The position numbers were made by a program, and so were the translations under genes. From Paraescarpia echinospica (Eukaryota; Annelida; Polychaeta; Sabellida; Siboglinidae), in NCBI GenBank assembly GCA_020002185.1, contig CM034535.1, positions 67,306,318 through 67,370,317 on the forward strand: a stretch of 64,000 nt of DNA, given 5' to 3'. Shown here in pieces: positions 41,363 to 55,419 of the stretch. Under the pieces are notes generated by a model. That model was not told the DNA's origin and made no database searches. It worked only from the letters and a program-made list of their open reading frames with translations. Within the stretch, counting starts at the first letter, position 1; every line of letters starts with the position of its first letter.

Positions 41363-41524
41363 TCGTGGTACTATATGGAGAAATGAAGACCTATAAGAAT
41401 GTCAAAAACCAAAATTTAATATAAACTTATTATGTTGTAGGCACCGTGTACACTAATTTTTGATTGGTAAATCTTTACTCTATAAAAACATATTGTATTT
41501 ACATCGCAAGCAACTAAAATGGTT

Positions 41525-41566
41525 GGGGGTGAACCACTGATAAGAATTGTACTTCTGTTCACCCCC
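41525..41566 (+). promoter_or_regulatory. Perfect 10-bp hairpin in LINE 3' UTR
   Basis: GGGGGTGAAC at 41525-41534 pairs fully with GTTCACCCCC at 41557-41566 across a 22-base loop. It lies about 160 bases after the ORF2 stop. LINE reverse transcriptases of several clades recognise such 3' stem-loops on their own RNA. Confidence 0.7.
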
Positions 41567-41590
41567 TTTCCACATTCAACATTGTATTTG

Positions 41591-42119
41591 TTTACTTGTG
41601 ACGTGTAATGTTAGCGGCAGTGGCAGCTGACACCGACTGCAGCCGTCCGCGTCGACCGACGTTGTAATTCTATTTTATATCTAACGTTACTCGGCTGACG
41701 GCATTCGGGAGCAGGATAAATAAACAATGCATACACTTCCTACAATTATAAAAAGTAGGTGTAAATTTACATATGTTTACAAATTGCTTATTTACAATGC
41801 CATTGCTTGAATCAACTCACCTCGGAATCTGACATGTTAGCTGTGTGTGTGACGTCAACGGTCTTTGTGTGGGTCACTACGCAACCATGAATATTCATTA
41901 TACTCTGGCAGCAGAATTAATCATCCACGTGGCAGCAAGCTCAAAATGATTCGCGTAAACACAATGATTTTTCGGCTTTTTGCGCAGATAACACCCAAAT
42001 TATGCATAAACATGCAATAAATAAGTTGAAGACAAACTACGTTTTAATGCAGTATAGCTGGAATGTATATTAGCTTACAACTGTATGATTGTGTGGATGT
42101 TAGTAACGTGAATATGTTT
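41591..42119. other. No gene recognised
   Basis: No domain or repeat identified. The L2-like 3' end is placed near 41590 without a clear tail. Confidence 0.45.
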
Positions 42120-42265
42120 TAAAATAAAATCGACACATACCTCAGAAGGGCGGGATACATATATATAAAAGGGTCGGACTCTCGATAAGCCAAAGGGCTT
42201 CCTTGTACACCTGCCACCTAGAGTTAATTATCTAGGTGGCAATCTTAAATCTCTTGTTAAATCTT
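42120..42265 (+). mobile_element. CR1 3'-terminal fragment
   Basis: Reads NKIDTYLRRAGYI, the last ORF2 residues of the main CR1. The 3' UTR follows with the terminal hairpin at 42212-42241 and a degraded AATCTTAAATCTCTTGTT tail. 5' truncated. Confidence 0.9.
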
Positions 42266-42639
42266 ACTTCCGATAGGTGCGCCAAATATAAACAAATACT
42301 AAGTCAACATACGATAATCTGCATTACCCTCATATGTCTGAATACTAACAGGCTCAATTTCACCAAGGCGGTTTGATACCTAGAGTAGCCATGGGTTGGA
42401 GGATATAAATTTAAGTTTTCCTCATCGACAGGCACAAACGACTTGGAAACCATAGCACATGCGCCCTGTACAAAAGCACGGTAAGATTAACTTTTACTTA
42501 GTTTTGTGTCATTAGTTTTGTTATGATGGAGATTTAAATTATAACAATCTTCAGTTTGAACTCTACATATGTAGAGATTACTACAAGTTTGGATTTAAAC
42601 TACAAATCTGGATTGGATTCATTCAACACAGTAGCCAAG
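42266..42639. other. No gene; shared short motif
   Basis: 42376-42405 repeats the arm of the palindrome at 17976 (TGGGTTGGAGGAT with preceding CCTAGAGT). Otherwise unrecognised. Confidence 0.5.
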
Positions 42640-43075
42640 AAATGACAAGAAAATACCAGTGACATTCAGGATAGTGGAGGATGTCCCCAAGCCTTAGCCA
42701 CAAAACTCACAAGTAAGGGTGCCAAGAGGGGGACAAAAAAACGCGGAATCAAGTGAGGCATAGAAATGTAAAATTTGTGAAAAAATCTTCAAAAAATTAA
42801 AAAAAGACAAAGTGCTAGAGTGTGAGTATACTGAACAACCATTGCTGTATCAAGTGTTTAAAATGCAAAGCAGGAGAGTACGAAGCCATGAGAAAACCAG
42901 GATGCATGTGGTTTGTACCGAATGTAAAACCCAAATTTAAAAAGACGATAATTTAATCCTCGAAAGATGTGAACTGTACTTTGAAATAATGAATGCACGA
43001 CTAGAGGCTGTAGTAAAAACTATAGGACAAATATGAAAACAATACGTGCAGGAAGTTATTTGACACGAATTGAAA
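42640..43075 (+). mobile_element. CR1-like ORF1 start with PHD-type zinc finger (split element, part 1)
   Basis: Across frames the plus strand reads KCKICEKIFKKLKKDKVLEC, then HCCIKCLKCKAGEYEAMRKP and GCMWF, then a disrupted C..CKPKFKK. This is a cysteine pattern close to PHD-type fingers in CR1 ORF1 proteins. LILERCELYFEIMNARLEAV follows. The segment stops at 43075 and resumes at 45247 after a 2.17-kb insert. The last 47 bp (43029-43075) are repeated at 45247-45293. Several frameshifts make it inactive. Confidence 0.65.
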
Positions 43076-43162
43076 GTCCGTTATCAGTGGAGCGCTGTCG
43101 TTCAAGAGATCCTCAAGTACGCCGCTGTCGTTGCTCCAGCTCGAAATGTTCAGTGCATCAAT
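43076..43162 (-). pseudogene. GPCR N-terminal fragment (copy 4)
   Basis: Minus strand reads IDALNISSWSNDSGVLEDLL and then NDSAP, matching the extracellular N-terminus of the receptor family. The initiator ATG is ATT here (43162-43160). The homology ends exactly where the CR1 ORF1 sequence begins, so only about 29 codons are left and no transmembrane segment survives. Confidence 0.8.
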
Positions 43163-43394
43163 GTCGGCGATTGGCTGAACATTAACTCGAAGTATCACCG
43201 GGTGTCTCACTCTCTTCAATGAAACTTCTAGTAGCTGTACATAAAATCTCGTTTTAGAGTGTCTGTGTGTGACCAGATTATCACTGAGTGTTCACCATAC
43301 AAGCATCCACGAAGTCATCACAATAATGTACTCCAGTTATAACAAAGTCGAACAGATCCGCGTGTTATTTGTCTGTGTATTTTAGTTGGTCGGC
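43163..43394. other. Upstream flank of the GPCR fragment
   Basis: No recognisable feature. The leader block seen before the other copies is not evident here. Confidence 0.4.
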
Positions 43395-45003
<1,609 letters not shown>

Positions 45004-45244
45004 CCCCTCTCCCCCTCTCCCCCTCTCCCCCTCTCCCCCTCTCCTCCTCTCCCCCTCTCCTCTCCTCCCCTCTCCCCTCTCCCTCCTCCTCTCCCCCTCT
45101 CCCCTCTCCCCTTCCCCTCCCCTCTCTCCCTCTCCCTTCTCCCCTCTCCCCTCTCCCCTCTCCCCTCCCCTCTCCCCTCCCCCCTCCCCCCCTCTCGCCC
45201 TCTCCCCCATTCTTCTCCTCTCCCCCTCTCCCCCTCTCCCCCTC
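45004..45244. repeat. CCCCTCT pyrimidine tract
   Basis: Irregular CCCCTCT/CTCCCC units over about 240 bases. It lies at the boundary between duplicon C and the resumed CR1 element. Confidence 0.95.
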
Positions 45245-45246
45245 AA

Positions 45247-45710
45247 AAATGTGAAAACAATATGTGCAGGAAGTTATTTGACAAGAATTGAAATCAAATC
45301 ATCTAACTGAGGAGCATGCCATCCACACAACCCGCATAGTCAGTAGCGAGGTGTTGCAAGATACGGTAAAAGAAATAGCAGAAAGGCAAATCAAGAGAAA
45401 ACAACTTTATCATATATAACGCACCTGAATCTGAAACAACCAAAATTGAAAGATGAACGTATAAAAAAGACTTCAAGTTGGTGGAAGGATTGTTTAACGA
45501 ATTATGCTACCAGAACATACGTGTGAACACAGAGGTTTCATATGTCATCAGGTTAAGGGAAAACAACCGGGGAAAATGGTAAGAAACTAAGATCACTTAA
45601 AGTAACGATGAAGGACAGTGACAAAAATGAAGTTATTCTGAAACCTGTAAAACCTAAAGGTGGCCGACCCTATGTAAAAATATACCTTAGCATCCTGCAT
45701 GACTTGACAC

Positions 45711-45777
<67 letters not shown>

Positions 45778-48400
45778 AAGACAGAGACAGAGACATACGC
45801 AGATACAGAATCAGAGAGAGACAGAGAGAGACAGAGAGAGACAGAGAGAGACAGAGAGAGACAGAGAGAGACAGAGAGAGACAGAGAGACAGAGAGAGAC
45901 AGAGAGAGAGACAGAGCGAAACAGAGAGAGACAGAGAGAGACTGAGAGAGACAGAGAGAGAGGGGGAGACCGATACTGGAAGAGACCAGGGCAATGGAGA
46001 CAAGAGATGAGGGGATATAGTTATACCGGGTGAGAGGCTCACCATGGGCCAGGAAAATAGACAAAATCAGACCCACACGGGACGAGAAAGAAAGATAGTA
46101 AGATCACCACAACAAATATATAATGTAAATAACTCAAACTATACACACAAGCAACTAAATGTATACAAATGCTGACAGTTTACTAAAAACCCTAGAGTCA
46201 ATGAAAATAAATGCATGGTGATCACAGAGATTAAACAAAAAATCTTAAATATTTATTAAACCCAGAAAAAAACTGGCATTAGATTAATACAATTTATGTT
46301 ATAACATTGAAGATAAACAAGGAAGATGAGTAGTCATATACATTGATAAATCACATAAGCCAACACCCTTCCTATCCTTAGAAACACATTTTCAGGTGTT
46401 GGTTTGGGTGGAAATCATATTAGACAAAAATGATAATCTTCTAATAAGATGTGTTGATAGAAGTCCAGGGAGCTCGGGCACTGACAATGAATGCTAGAAT
46501 AAAATGATTAATGAGGCAATGAATTATCACCACTCACACTTTCTGCTGCTTGGAGACTTTAACTATCTAAATATAGACTGGCAGAATTGGAGTAAGCAAT
46601 CAGATAAGGTTGATAATTCAGAATTTAATTTAATTTATAGAAAACACATGAAATATTTTTCTCTTCCAAAATGTTACGCTGCCCACAAGGGTAGTCAAGT
46701 CATCCGTCCTTGGTTTAGTTTCAACAAACGAGAAAGGTATGATTGATGACATAGTACACGAGAGTCCTCTCGGAAAAATGATCACTCCGTTCTTATGGTA
46801 ACATTCAGGTGTCATGCTGATATAGCAAGTCGTAAATGGATAAAATATTATTATGAACAAGGCGATTTTAAAGGTATAACGGAACATTTTGAAAACATTG
46901 ATTTGCAATACATAATTATACAATAGATAACTAATGGACACGCTTTAAAGGAACATATTAAAAAAATACAGGATGAATTCATACCGCATCGACTAGTCAG
47001 TAATACAGGCACAAAGGGAAAGTGCCCCTAATCAAGAAATCAGTAAAAGCAATTAAAAGAAACACACTTTATGGAAGCGTTACGTGGAAACCAAAGAAGG
47101 AAAATATTGTAATTAATATGGTAGGGCTAGAAATCAAGTCCGTAAATTAGCAATGAAGATCCAAAAGAATGTGAAACAAAGTTAGCATCGGAAACTAAGA
47201 CTAACCCAAAAGCAGTATGGAAATATATGAATTACAGAAATAAAAGTAGGGAAGGTGTTTCAGATTTGAACATAGATCCTAATGACCGTAAATCCAAACT
47301 AACAAACTCTGATATGGAAAAGGCAGATGTCTTAGAAAAAATGTTCTCAAGTGTTTTCACTGTAGAACCAGACGGAGATATCCCCGTATTCCGCAGGTGG
47401 AATTAAAACAAAACAAGGAAATTTGTATTATTGATGAGGAAATGGTTAAAGAAAAATAAATAATCTTAATGAGGGCAAATCAGTAGGACCACATGGTATT
47501 CATCCTAAATTCCTAAAAGAATTAGCTATACAATTATGTAATCCATTAGCTAGGCCACTTAATACTCTAGTTATGGATGAGCTACCAAATGAATGGAAAC
47601 AGGGAAGGATCTCGGCAATATATAAAAAGGGAATTCATAAAATGGCAGCAAATTACAGACCTGTAAGTATAACAAGTATACTATGCAAAAGAAGATCATG
47701 CTGTCAATCATATGATAAGTAATGACCTTTTCAGTAAACAACAGTATGGTTTTATTAAAGGGCATTCGGCAGTACTCCAGCTGCTAAATGCTATGGAATC
47801 ATGGACCAAAGGGTTAGATAGAGGTGACACTATAGACACAGTGTATTTAGATTTTCTGAAAGCATTTGATACAGTCCAACATAGAATATTGCTAGGCAAA
47901 CTAGAATCATATGCTGTATACGAGATTCAACATTAAGAGGAATTAAACCATTCCAATGGGCCCCTTATAAACGCAGATATAAGGATGCTATAGAAAATGT
48001 GCAGAGGCGATCTACGAAGCATCTTCCCGGAATGAAGGATATTCCTTACCAGAAGAGACTAGAAAGATGGAACCTACCAACATTAGCCTATAGAAGAACA
48101 AGGGGAGATCTGAGATAGGTATATAAACTGTTCAATGGGAAGTATGATATTAATGTATGTTCTAACATGCTGGTGTTATACAAAGACTGTGATATAAAGG
48201 AAGGTACAAAGGGCCAGAGCTTGAAATTATATCAAGAACGAGCACGGCCAAATACCAGAAACCTTTTTAATCCCACTAACACAACTATGGAATAATTTAC
48301 CAGAACAAGTTGTAACTGCACCAGGCATTAACTCATTTAAAAACCGCATAGACAAACACTGGAGCACATAAAAAAAATTCTACGATTACAAAGCCACCTT
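45247..48400 (+). mobile_element. CR1-like element (second family), part 2: ORF1 C-terminal region and degraded ORF2
   Basis: 45400-45710 reads NNFIIYNAPESETTKIER, then FNELCYQNIRVNTEVSYVIR and LKVTMKDSDKNEVILK, an ORF1 RNA-binding region. ORF2 then gives an endonuclease (MINEAMNYHHSHFLLLGDFN near 46510) and a linker. Reverse transcriptase motifs follow: GKSVGPHGIHPKFLKELA at about 47480, PNEWKQGRISAIYKKGI, and VYLDFLKAFDTVQHRILLGK near 47840. After TLRGIK at about 47940 the sequence jumps to YKRRYKDAIENVQRRSTKHL. The GVPQGS and YADD region is thus deleted. Stops are numerous. Same family as the minus-strand fragment at 16205-17960. Confidence 0.8.
45715..45964. repeat. (GA)n / (CAGA)n tract inside CR1 ORF1
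   Basis: GAGAGACA-type units interrupt the ORF1 reading after DLTQTERE. They may have expanded from a short purine run in the coding sequence. Confidence 0.9.
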
Positions 48401-49995
48401 TCCAGGAAGTTGTAGTGTATTTACTGGTCACCGCCTACGGTCAGGAACTGCCTAAGGAAACCTATGTAAGTAACGACAACGTTTATTTCGTTTGACGACT
48501 AAAATTGAGTACGCATTATTTTATTATACAGACTGCGCACATTACTCAAGCTATTCACTAAATATAAATTTGGACATAAAAGAACCAACCGACGAGACAG
48601 CTTTCAGTGAGTGATAACTGTCGGTTGACATGGTCGCCTGGCGGGAGCAAAATTTGTTGGAGTGTGGTCCATTGATATCACGTCATTCGCCAGATGGCGC
48701 AGTAGTAGCAAGTAGCCAGAGGAAACCTACCTTAATCATAAGGCGGATTAGTGCATAATTATGTTTCGGCGTTTACGTATGGCGCAGGGATCGGCTAAGT
48801 GGGACCCACGTAGTCCAGTTCCTTTGTGGTTCAACCTCAAACAAATTGTAATCGTACGTTTGGTGTTATTTGTAGTTTCTAGTACATGCTAATATTGCCA
48901 GTTCTCATCGTCATTATTCACATGTTGATAAGTGGCCGAAGGTCTCACTGTAATTTACGGCGATACACGTAACTCACATTATTTATTGAGCATAATATAG
49001 AGGTGACGTGTATCGTTGGTAAAGTATTGCCATTAATATTAAGGTAAGAAGTGTATCATAAACACAGTCAATTGCGATTATTTGCAAACATGTTTAGAAG
49101 ATGGGTGGGTTGTACGATTGAAGGTTTTTGGAGAACCTCAAGAGAGGATGCAATTGGAGCTTTTTTGGTAAGCCTAAGCCTCCAGAACATTCATCACGTT
49201 CCGATGGCGATGTTGTTTGTATGAATCACACATAAAAATAAATTACACTAATACATAGCGTGTTCCCTACATTTCAATGTGAGAATGTGGTCCCTGCCAT
49301 TCATAATAATATTATTACCGTGTCCCATTGTCCATTCACCATTATCGTATTTGGCTTTGTAATGTAAACACGCTGCAAACATCGTAAACGTCATCACAAG
49401 TACAACTGCAATTTGTTTAATGTTGAAAAGATGACTTTCGTGTGTCACTGGGAAAACGTGGCCTCAACGAACGATTGCAAATTTTTGAAAATATGTTTGG
49501 AATACATATTTGATTATACAATTCAATGCAAATGTTTTTATAGCTAATTATATTTAGGAGTTTCGGATGTATTGGGAGATCAGTTGAAAAGCGAAATCGA
49601 CTACCAGTATCGAGGCCAATCTCAGCCCGCACATACAGGGAAAGAAAGGAAGAACAACTTCACCTTTTTGAAATCAGCCCTTATATGGTGTGGGGAGTAT
49701 GGTGCAACACATTTTTCTGAGCCGTCTCCGTTCATCAACGTTGTTGGTTTTCTTATCCACATTTGTTTTCATTCTGTTGTTGTCTCTGTCCTAACCATTG
49801 GTGCTATTTTCCTTCTTAGATTTCGATGCAGTATGACAGGTGAAGCGATATGGTGATGTATTAATATGTGATGTATCGGTAATGTCACTACTTTGACGAG
49901 TGAATAAAACAGCATCATTATGCATGAATACAAGTTCCACTCGTTGGCGCCGCCACTTGAGCGTTTATAAAAACGAGGTGTATTTGATGAAGACC
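48401..49995. other. No gene recognised
   Basis: Short frames only (the longest about 94 codons at 49572), with no domain. No repeat partner was found in the window. Confidence 0.5.
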
Positions 49996-50046
49996 GAAGC
50001 ACTAAGAAGCAGGCTATCGTTGTTCCAGCTCCTAATGTACAGTGAA
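49996..50046 (-). pseudogene. GPCR N-terminal relic (copy 5)
   Basis: Minus strand reads YIRSWNNDSLLLSAS, close to NISSWNNDSVLLQD of copy 2. The DNA CACTGTACATTAGGAGCTGG parallels CACTGAACATTTCGAGCTGG at 43 kb. Only about 17 codons match, so this is the faintest member of the family in the window. Confidence 0.55.
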
Positions 50047-50162
50047 ACCGGATAGGAAAGTTAAGATTATTAGACAGACGTATTCTGGCTTTAGACTTGT
50101 CGACGGCCGAGTAGAAATTACTACTGATCGGTTCGTTAATAGGCGTTACGTATTGTTGTGGA

Positions 50163-50337
50163 ACATTCATTCAATACTTGATGGCTTCATTGACAGAAAC
50201 GAAAATTAGTTTGCAAATCCACGGGAACCCGTTCTGCATATTACATTACTGAACCGATCAATGAGTCGTCACTTAGCTGAAGCCAGAATACCGTGATTGC
50301 ATCTTGTCATTTGGCACATGACAAAGCTATTCGAATA
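50163..50337 (+). repeat. Dispersed 175-bp repeat, copy 1
   Basis: Contains GGCTTCATTGACAGAAACGA and TGATTGCATCTTGTCATTTG. It aligns with 57473-57655 in the same orientation with small indels. Family unknown, non-coding. Confidence 0.85.
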
Positions 50338-51039
50338 GAAGAGTATCAACAGTGACAGTCTTTCTCGAAGCGGAACAACCGTTGCACGTTCTTTCCGCAA
50401 TGTTCGTGTAAGTTCATGTAAGTGACGCCGATACAATCCAAGGTAATTTCTTATGTTAATGTTTTACTATTGCCATTACGCATGTTATTTTGTACAATGT
50501 TGGTAACTATTGTCTTAATAGCACTCTAAGCCGCTCGGTGGTTTATATTTTGTAGCAGTTCTGATACACTCCTTTCAAACCATGTCGACATATTATCTAT
50601 TAGTGTTATTTTCTGACGTTCTCTGCAATCCTCTCAATATTTCCTCTTGTCCTGTGCGAACCGTAAAACCGGTAAAACACCCCTGAAGGTTTAACGCCAG
50701 AGGTGCAAACCCAGTGCGTTATTTTTTTGGCTGTGGAAGGTCTGGGCAGTGGCTATCCAGTCTTTATATCACAACATTTCTCACCTCGCCCTACCTACTA
50801 CAACGGGACCTTGACATAGGAAGACGAGTGGTGTACTGTTAGAAATTTATCGTCGAAACTTCAGCGGTTCAGCACGTTTCAACAAGTCTCTTGAGTTGTA
50901 GCGCTGTCTCGGATAATGACAACGGAAGATGGGGGATGCTGTTGGACATTTTAAGCAAACGTTTGGGATATTTGCCTGTATTCCAGGATACCGGAAGATA
51001 CACCAAGTTCAAGGAGACACCCAGAAATTCCGGGAGAGT
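50338..51039. other. No gene; dispersed 35-bp motif
   Basis: 50524-50558 is the inverted partner of 1025-1059. Otherwise only flank of the CR1 insertion. Confidence 0.5.
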
Positions 51040-51059
51040 TTAACAAGATTTAACAAGAT

Positions 51060-51089
51060 TGCCATCCAGAGAATTAACTCTAGATGGCA
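51060..51089 (-). promoter_or_regulatory. CR1 3' UTR terminal hairpin
   Basis: Minus strand TGCCATCTAGA pairs with TCTGGATGGCA across an 8-base loop. The two fragments at 42212-42241 and 29953-29981 keep the stem despite base changes. It is probably the signal recognised by the element's own reverse transcriptase, next to the tail repeats. Confidence 0.8.
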
Positions 51090-51136
51090 GGTGGACAAGG
51101 AAGCCCTTTGGCTTATCGAGAGTCCAACCCTTTTAT

Positions 51137-54033
51137 CTACATATATCCAGCCCTTCTGAGGTATGTGTCGATTTTATTTTTAAACATATTCACACTACTA
51201 GCACCCACACAATCATCAGATAATCTGTTCCATTCATTCACAGTCCTTTGTGAAAATGAGAACTTTCTCACGTCTAATCTACACTGCTCCTTTACTAATG
51301 TAACTTCATGTCCTCTAGTCTTTCTATCTTTCTTAACTGAAAAAAACATATTTCTATCAATATTTTCATAACCATTCAATATTTTAAACACTTCTATCTG
51401 ATCTCCTCTCAATCTCCTGGTCTCTAGTGTTGTTAAACCACATTCTTTTAGGCGTTTTTCATAACTAAGATCCCTCAGTTTTGGTATCATTTTAGTCGCT
51501 CTCCTCTGTACTCTTTCTAGCATATCTATGTCCTTCTTGCGGTATGGCCTCCACGCTTGTATACAATATTCTAAATGAGGCCTAACTATTGTTTTGTACA
51601 GCGGTATTATTAGTTCTTTTTCTTTATATGCTATATTTCGCCTAATCAATCCAAGGATTTGATTTCCCTTTGAAGCTGCAATTCCACACTGCTCTGAAAC
51701 CTTCATGTCAGCACTAATTGTCAGCCCTAAGTCTTTTTCTTTTACAGTAGTACTTAGTACAGTTCCCCCCATTGTATATTCTACATATTCGTTCCCATGT
51801 CCTGTGTGAAGGCATTTACATTTCCCAAAATTGAACAACATTTGCCACTTTTCAGACCATTTGATCAACCTGTCAAGATCATCTTGTAAATGCTGTCTAT
51901 CCCCATCACTTTTAATCCTTCTAAACACTTTTGTATCATCTGCAAATTTCAACACCTTGCTAGCTATATCATCGTCCAAATCGTTTATATATATTAAGAA
52001 TAATATAGGTCCCAGTACTGATCCCTGTGGAACCCCACTCAAAACTGATTTCCAGTTTGAAGCCTCCCCATCAACAACTACCCGTTGTCTTCTGTCAATC
52101 AGCCATTTTTCTATCCAGTTAATTATACCATTTCCTATGCCATGGGCTTTTAGTTTAAGCAGTAATCTCTGATGTGGCACTTTGTCGAAAGCTTTTTGAA
52201 AATCTAAGTAGATGATATCTACTGGTGATCCATCATCTACCCACTTAGTGATATCTTCCAAAAAACATAACATATTTGTTAAGCATGACCTCGCTTTTAG
52301 AAACCCATGTTGAGATGGGTTTATCAAGTTATGTTTAACAAGAAAATCCACCATGTGATCTTTAATTAGTCTTTCTAATAATTTACAAATCACCGATGTT
52401 AAACTAACTGGTCTATAATTATTTGACTTGTTTCTCGAACCTTTTTTTAATAACGGTATAATGTTTGCTTCTTTCCATTCTAAAGGAACCACTCCCTCTT
52501 CTAATGACAAGTTGAAAACTGTTGCAAGCGGTATGCTAATTTGTTCTACAATTTCCACTAGTAGTTTGGGTGGAATACCATCCATTCCAGGTGATTTATT
52601 TTCCTTCATAGCCCTAATTTTCGTAGCTACCATTTCTGGGGTTACAATTAACTGTCTTAAATAGTCTGATTCTGCCCCCTTGAACTTAGCCTCTGGTACT
52701 GGCAGTGAACTAGTGTCTTCTCTGGTAAACACTGAACTAAAATACTCATTTAGTTCTTCTGCCATTAAGAATCCTTCTGATATTATATTTCAAGCACCAT
52801 CTTCTAGAGGACCGACCTTATCCTGAACTTTCTGTTTGCTTCGAACATACGCATAAAAACTCTTGCTGTCATGTTTTATATTACAAGCTAATTTATGTTC
52901 ATAGCTTCTCTTTGAATTTCTAATTTCAGCTGTAGCTTGGTTTAGTGCTTCTTTATAAATGTTGTAGTCTTCGTCATTTCCAGTACGTCTATATGACTTC
53001 CACATCATTTGTTTATACTTAATTTTTCTAATGGCTTCTTTCGATAAGTATTTCTTTCTGGTCCGTTTCCCTTGTTTTTTGAATGGAACAAATTTATCTA
53101 CGATGCACTCTATTTCATTCTTTAAGATATTCCAGCATTCTGTTGCTATCTTATTCTTCAGTGTATTATTCCAGTCTATCTTTGCTAAATATTTCCTCAT
53201 TTCCTTATATCTTCCTTTGTGGAAATTTCTCCTGAACTGCTTTTTATTATTTCTTTCTGATTTTACTTTGATGGTAAAATGTATGTGGTTGTGATCACTA
53301 CTTCCCAGAGGCTCACATAATTTAACATTGTCAACTAATTCATTCTGTGAGGACAAAACTAAGTCTAACACATTCTCTCCCCTGGTTGGTTCTAGCACAT
53401 GTTGAGAAAGGAAACTATCTTGTACTAAAACTAAAAACTTGTGGTCCTCACTACCCATACTCTGTAGAGATTTCCATTTTATATGCCCATGGTTAAAATC
53501 CCCCATAATAACACAGTCCCGTTTGCTCACTTCCCTTATAGCGTTTTGTATTTTTTCATTCTCTTCTATGCTTATGTTTGGACTTCGATAAACTAATCCA
53601 ACCGTTAACGTTGAGTTTCCTGTAACTATGTTACACCAAACAGCTTCTTCGCAATCTGCTTCTCTGTCTAATTTTATTTCATAAGCCTGGATAGATTCTT
53701 TAATATATAAAATAACTCCACCTCCCCTTCTTCCTATTCTATCTTTCCTAAACATTACATATCCTGTCAGTCCCAATTCGGCATCTGATATATCGGTGGT
53801 TGCCCATGATTCGGTTATACCTATTATGTGAGGTCAATATCTTCTACCATAATGTTTAGTTCATTTCTTTTGTTTACTATACTCCTTGCATTTAAACAAA
53901 CACATTTATACCCAGCTTCAGAACAGTTTTCCAGACTGTTCTTTGCTGAATTATTTTTGCTGCCTTTATCTATGCCTCCAGTTTCAGGCTTCTCTGCGAG
54001 TCCCCCCTGCGAATTTAGTTTAAATAGATGCAA
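51137..54033 (-). pseudogene. CR1 ORF2: endonuclease and reverse transcriptase
   Basis: Three open blocks join to about 950 residues. The first (54033-53824) has CVCLNARSIVNKRNELNI. A one-base shift near 53820 leads to the second (53776-52790) with GRRGGGVILYIKE, catalytic GDFN (block residues 92-95) and SDH (160-162), an AP-type endonuclease that nicks target DNA. One TGA separates it in frame from the third (52789-51137). That block holds the reverse transcriptase: YRPVSLTS (117-124), YLDFQKAFDKV (186-196), GVPQGSVLGP (244-253) and FADD (274-277), plus the thumb and a C-terminal end LRRAGYM. All catalytic residues expected in each domain are visible. ORF2 starts where ORF1 ends, with an 18-base overlap, so reinitiation is plausible. 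Confidence 0.9.
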
Positions 54034-55419
54034 CCTGTCCCACTGTCAACAGATCGCAGCAGATTCTCTGAGAATACTGCTGCCCCCTTTCCACTTAGAT
54101 GGAGGCCATCTCTCATGTACATATCTTCTCTCCCAACAAAGTACCCCCATAAATCTATGAATCCCACGCCCTCTTCCTCACACATCTGCTCAACTAGTGC
54201 GTTGATCGCCATCCTCTTACAGTTTCTGTATCTTGCCCCCCTTCCTCCCATTACTGGCAAAATTCCTGAGAGAATAACCTGTTCCACTCTTGTCTTCTTT
54301 AGCTTCCTCACTAGATGCCTGTACTTCTGAACTATCCCAGTTGTTCCCTCCTTGTCTGCATTGTTTGTCCCAACGTGTACTAGTATAGACCCTCCCTTGC
54401 CATGCCCCAATACCTTCTCTACCCTTTCGGTCACATGCTCTATCCTAGCCCCCGGTAGACATACAACAACGTCCTTCCCCTCGCATATAGTCTTGTCTGT
54501 TTTTCTCAGAATTGAATCGCCCATAAACACTCTCTCTTTTCTCCTTGCCCCCTCAATCACTGCCTCGGAGTAGCTCCTCCGGTTTGCATATGTCTGGTTG
54601 TTGTCTTTTCCTCTTGTCGTCTTCTCTCCTGTCACATTCTCTTCCATTCCATTCTTTCCTGTCGCGTTTTCTCTTCTCCCCTTTCCTCCTGTCATCTTCT
54701 CTTCTAGCACATTTACTCTCACCTCCTTTCGTCCCTTCTTCTTTCCTCCCATCACATTTTCTTCTCTCCTTTCCCGTCCCTTTTCCCCGGCTACCTCCTT
54801 CACTACGGTCACTTTCTCCCCTGTCACCTTCACGCCTGTCATGTTTTCTGTTTTTTCCTGAACACTCTGTCTTCTTCCATCAGTCTTCTGTCTCACAGTC
54901 TTACCAACTGCCCCTGTGGTATCTACCTCTTCACCACCTGTATCGCTGTCGTGTCTCTCCTCGTTCTCTACAGTCTGACTACCTGCTGATCTATCCCCAC
55001 TGGCCCGTTTTCTTTTCCTCTGCCGAACACTTTTCCTCCGTCCCTCTGTTTTCTCAATGTCTTGTTCCTTCACACCGGTCACCTTCCTTCCTCTCAGTCT
55101 CCTTTCTTCAAGTCTCCGTGTCACAACTCTGCTCCTTCTGTGTTGTAGAATTATCAACTCTCTCCGCGTCATCCCTCTCTGCTCCATCTATTTCTATGTT
55201 GAGTCTCACCTCCATCTCCTTCACTATATCAGTCAACTTACACACCTCCTTCGTCAGACATTCCACCCTCAAACACCCCATACACCGAAATGTGAATCCG
55301 TCATCTTTGGTCTCTGCCCATGATTTTGGACAGCCAGACAACGCAAAATCCACCCAGCTCTGGCAGTCGTTGCAAACTAGGTGTCGTTTTGCCCTGAGTT
55401 GCCGCTTGCAAGGTGCCAT
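54015..55419 (-). pseudogene. CR1 ORF1: PHD-like zinc finger and SGNH esterase
   Basis: The N-terminal 103-codon frame starts MAPCKRQLRAKR and carries a cysteine cluster, CNDCQSWVDFALSGC then CMGC, like the PHD finger of CR1 ORF1 proteins. The frame changes between 55187 and 55108 and continues for 390 codons. Residues 110-195 of that frame are a low-complexity K/E/G/V stretch with repeated ENVTGEK-like units. The SGNH hydrolase (esterase) fold follows, with GDSILR (block I, 223-228), GTNN (block III, 273-276) and DGLHLS (block V, 360-365), so the Ser, Asn, Asp and His needed are present. Esterase and PHD domains in ORF1 are an established feature of CR1-like elements; the role is not settled. 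Confidence 0.88.

Larger units (their letters stand above)
38429..41590 (+). mobile_element. L2/Crack-like LINE with internally deleted ORF2
   Basis: The order is ORF1, ORF2 and a 3' UTR with a hairpin. The open frame of ORF1 continues upstream of 38459 (SFISDKLDELLPIRQE) to the junction with the CR1 fragment, so the element is 5' truncated. ORF2 lacks the first part of its reverse transcriptase and has one frameshift. Few other defects are visible, so the copy is relatively young but cannot move by itself. Details are in the separate entries. Confidence 0.85.
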
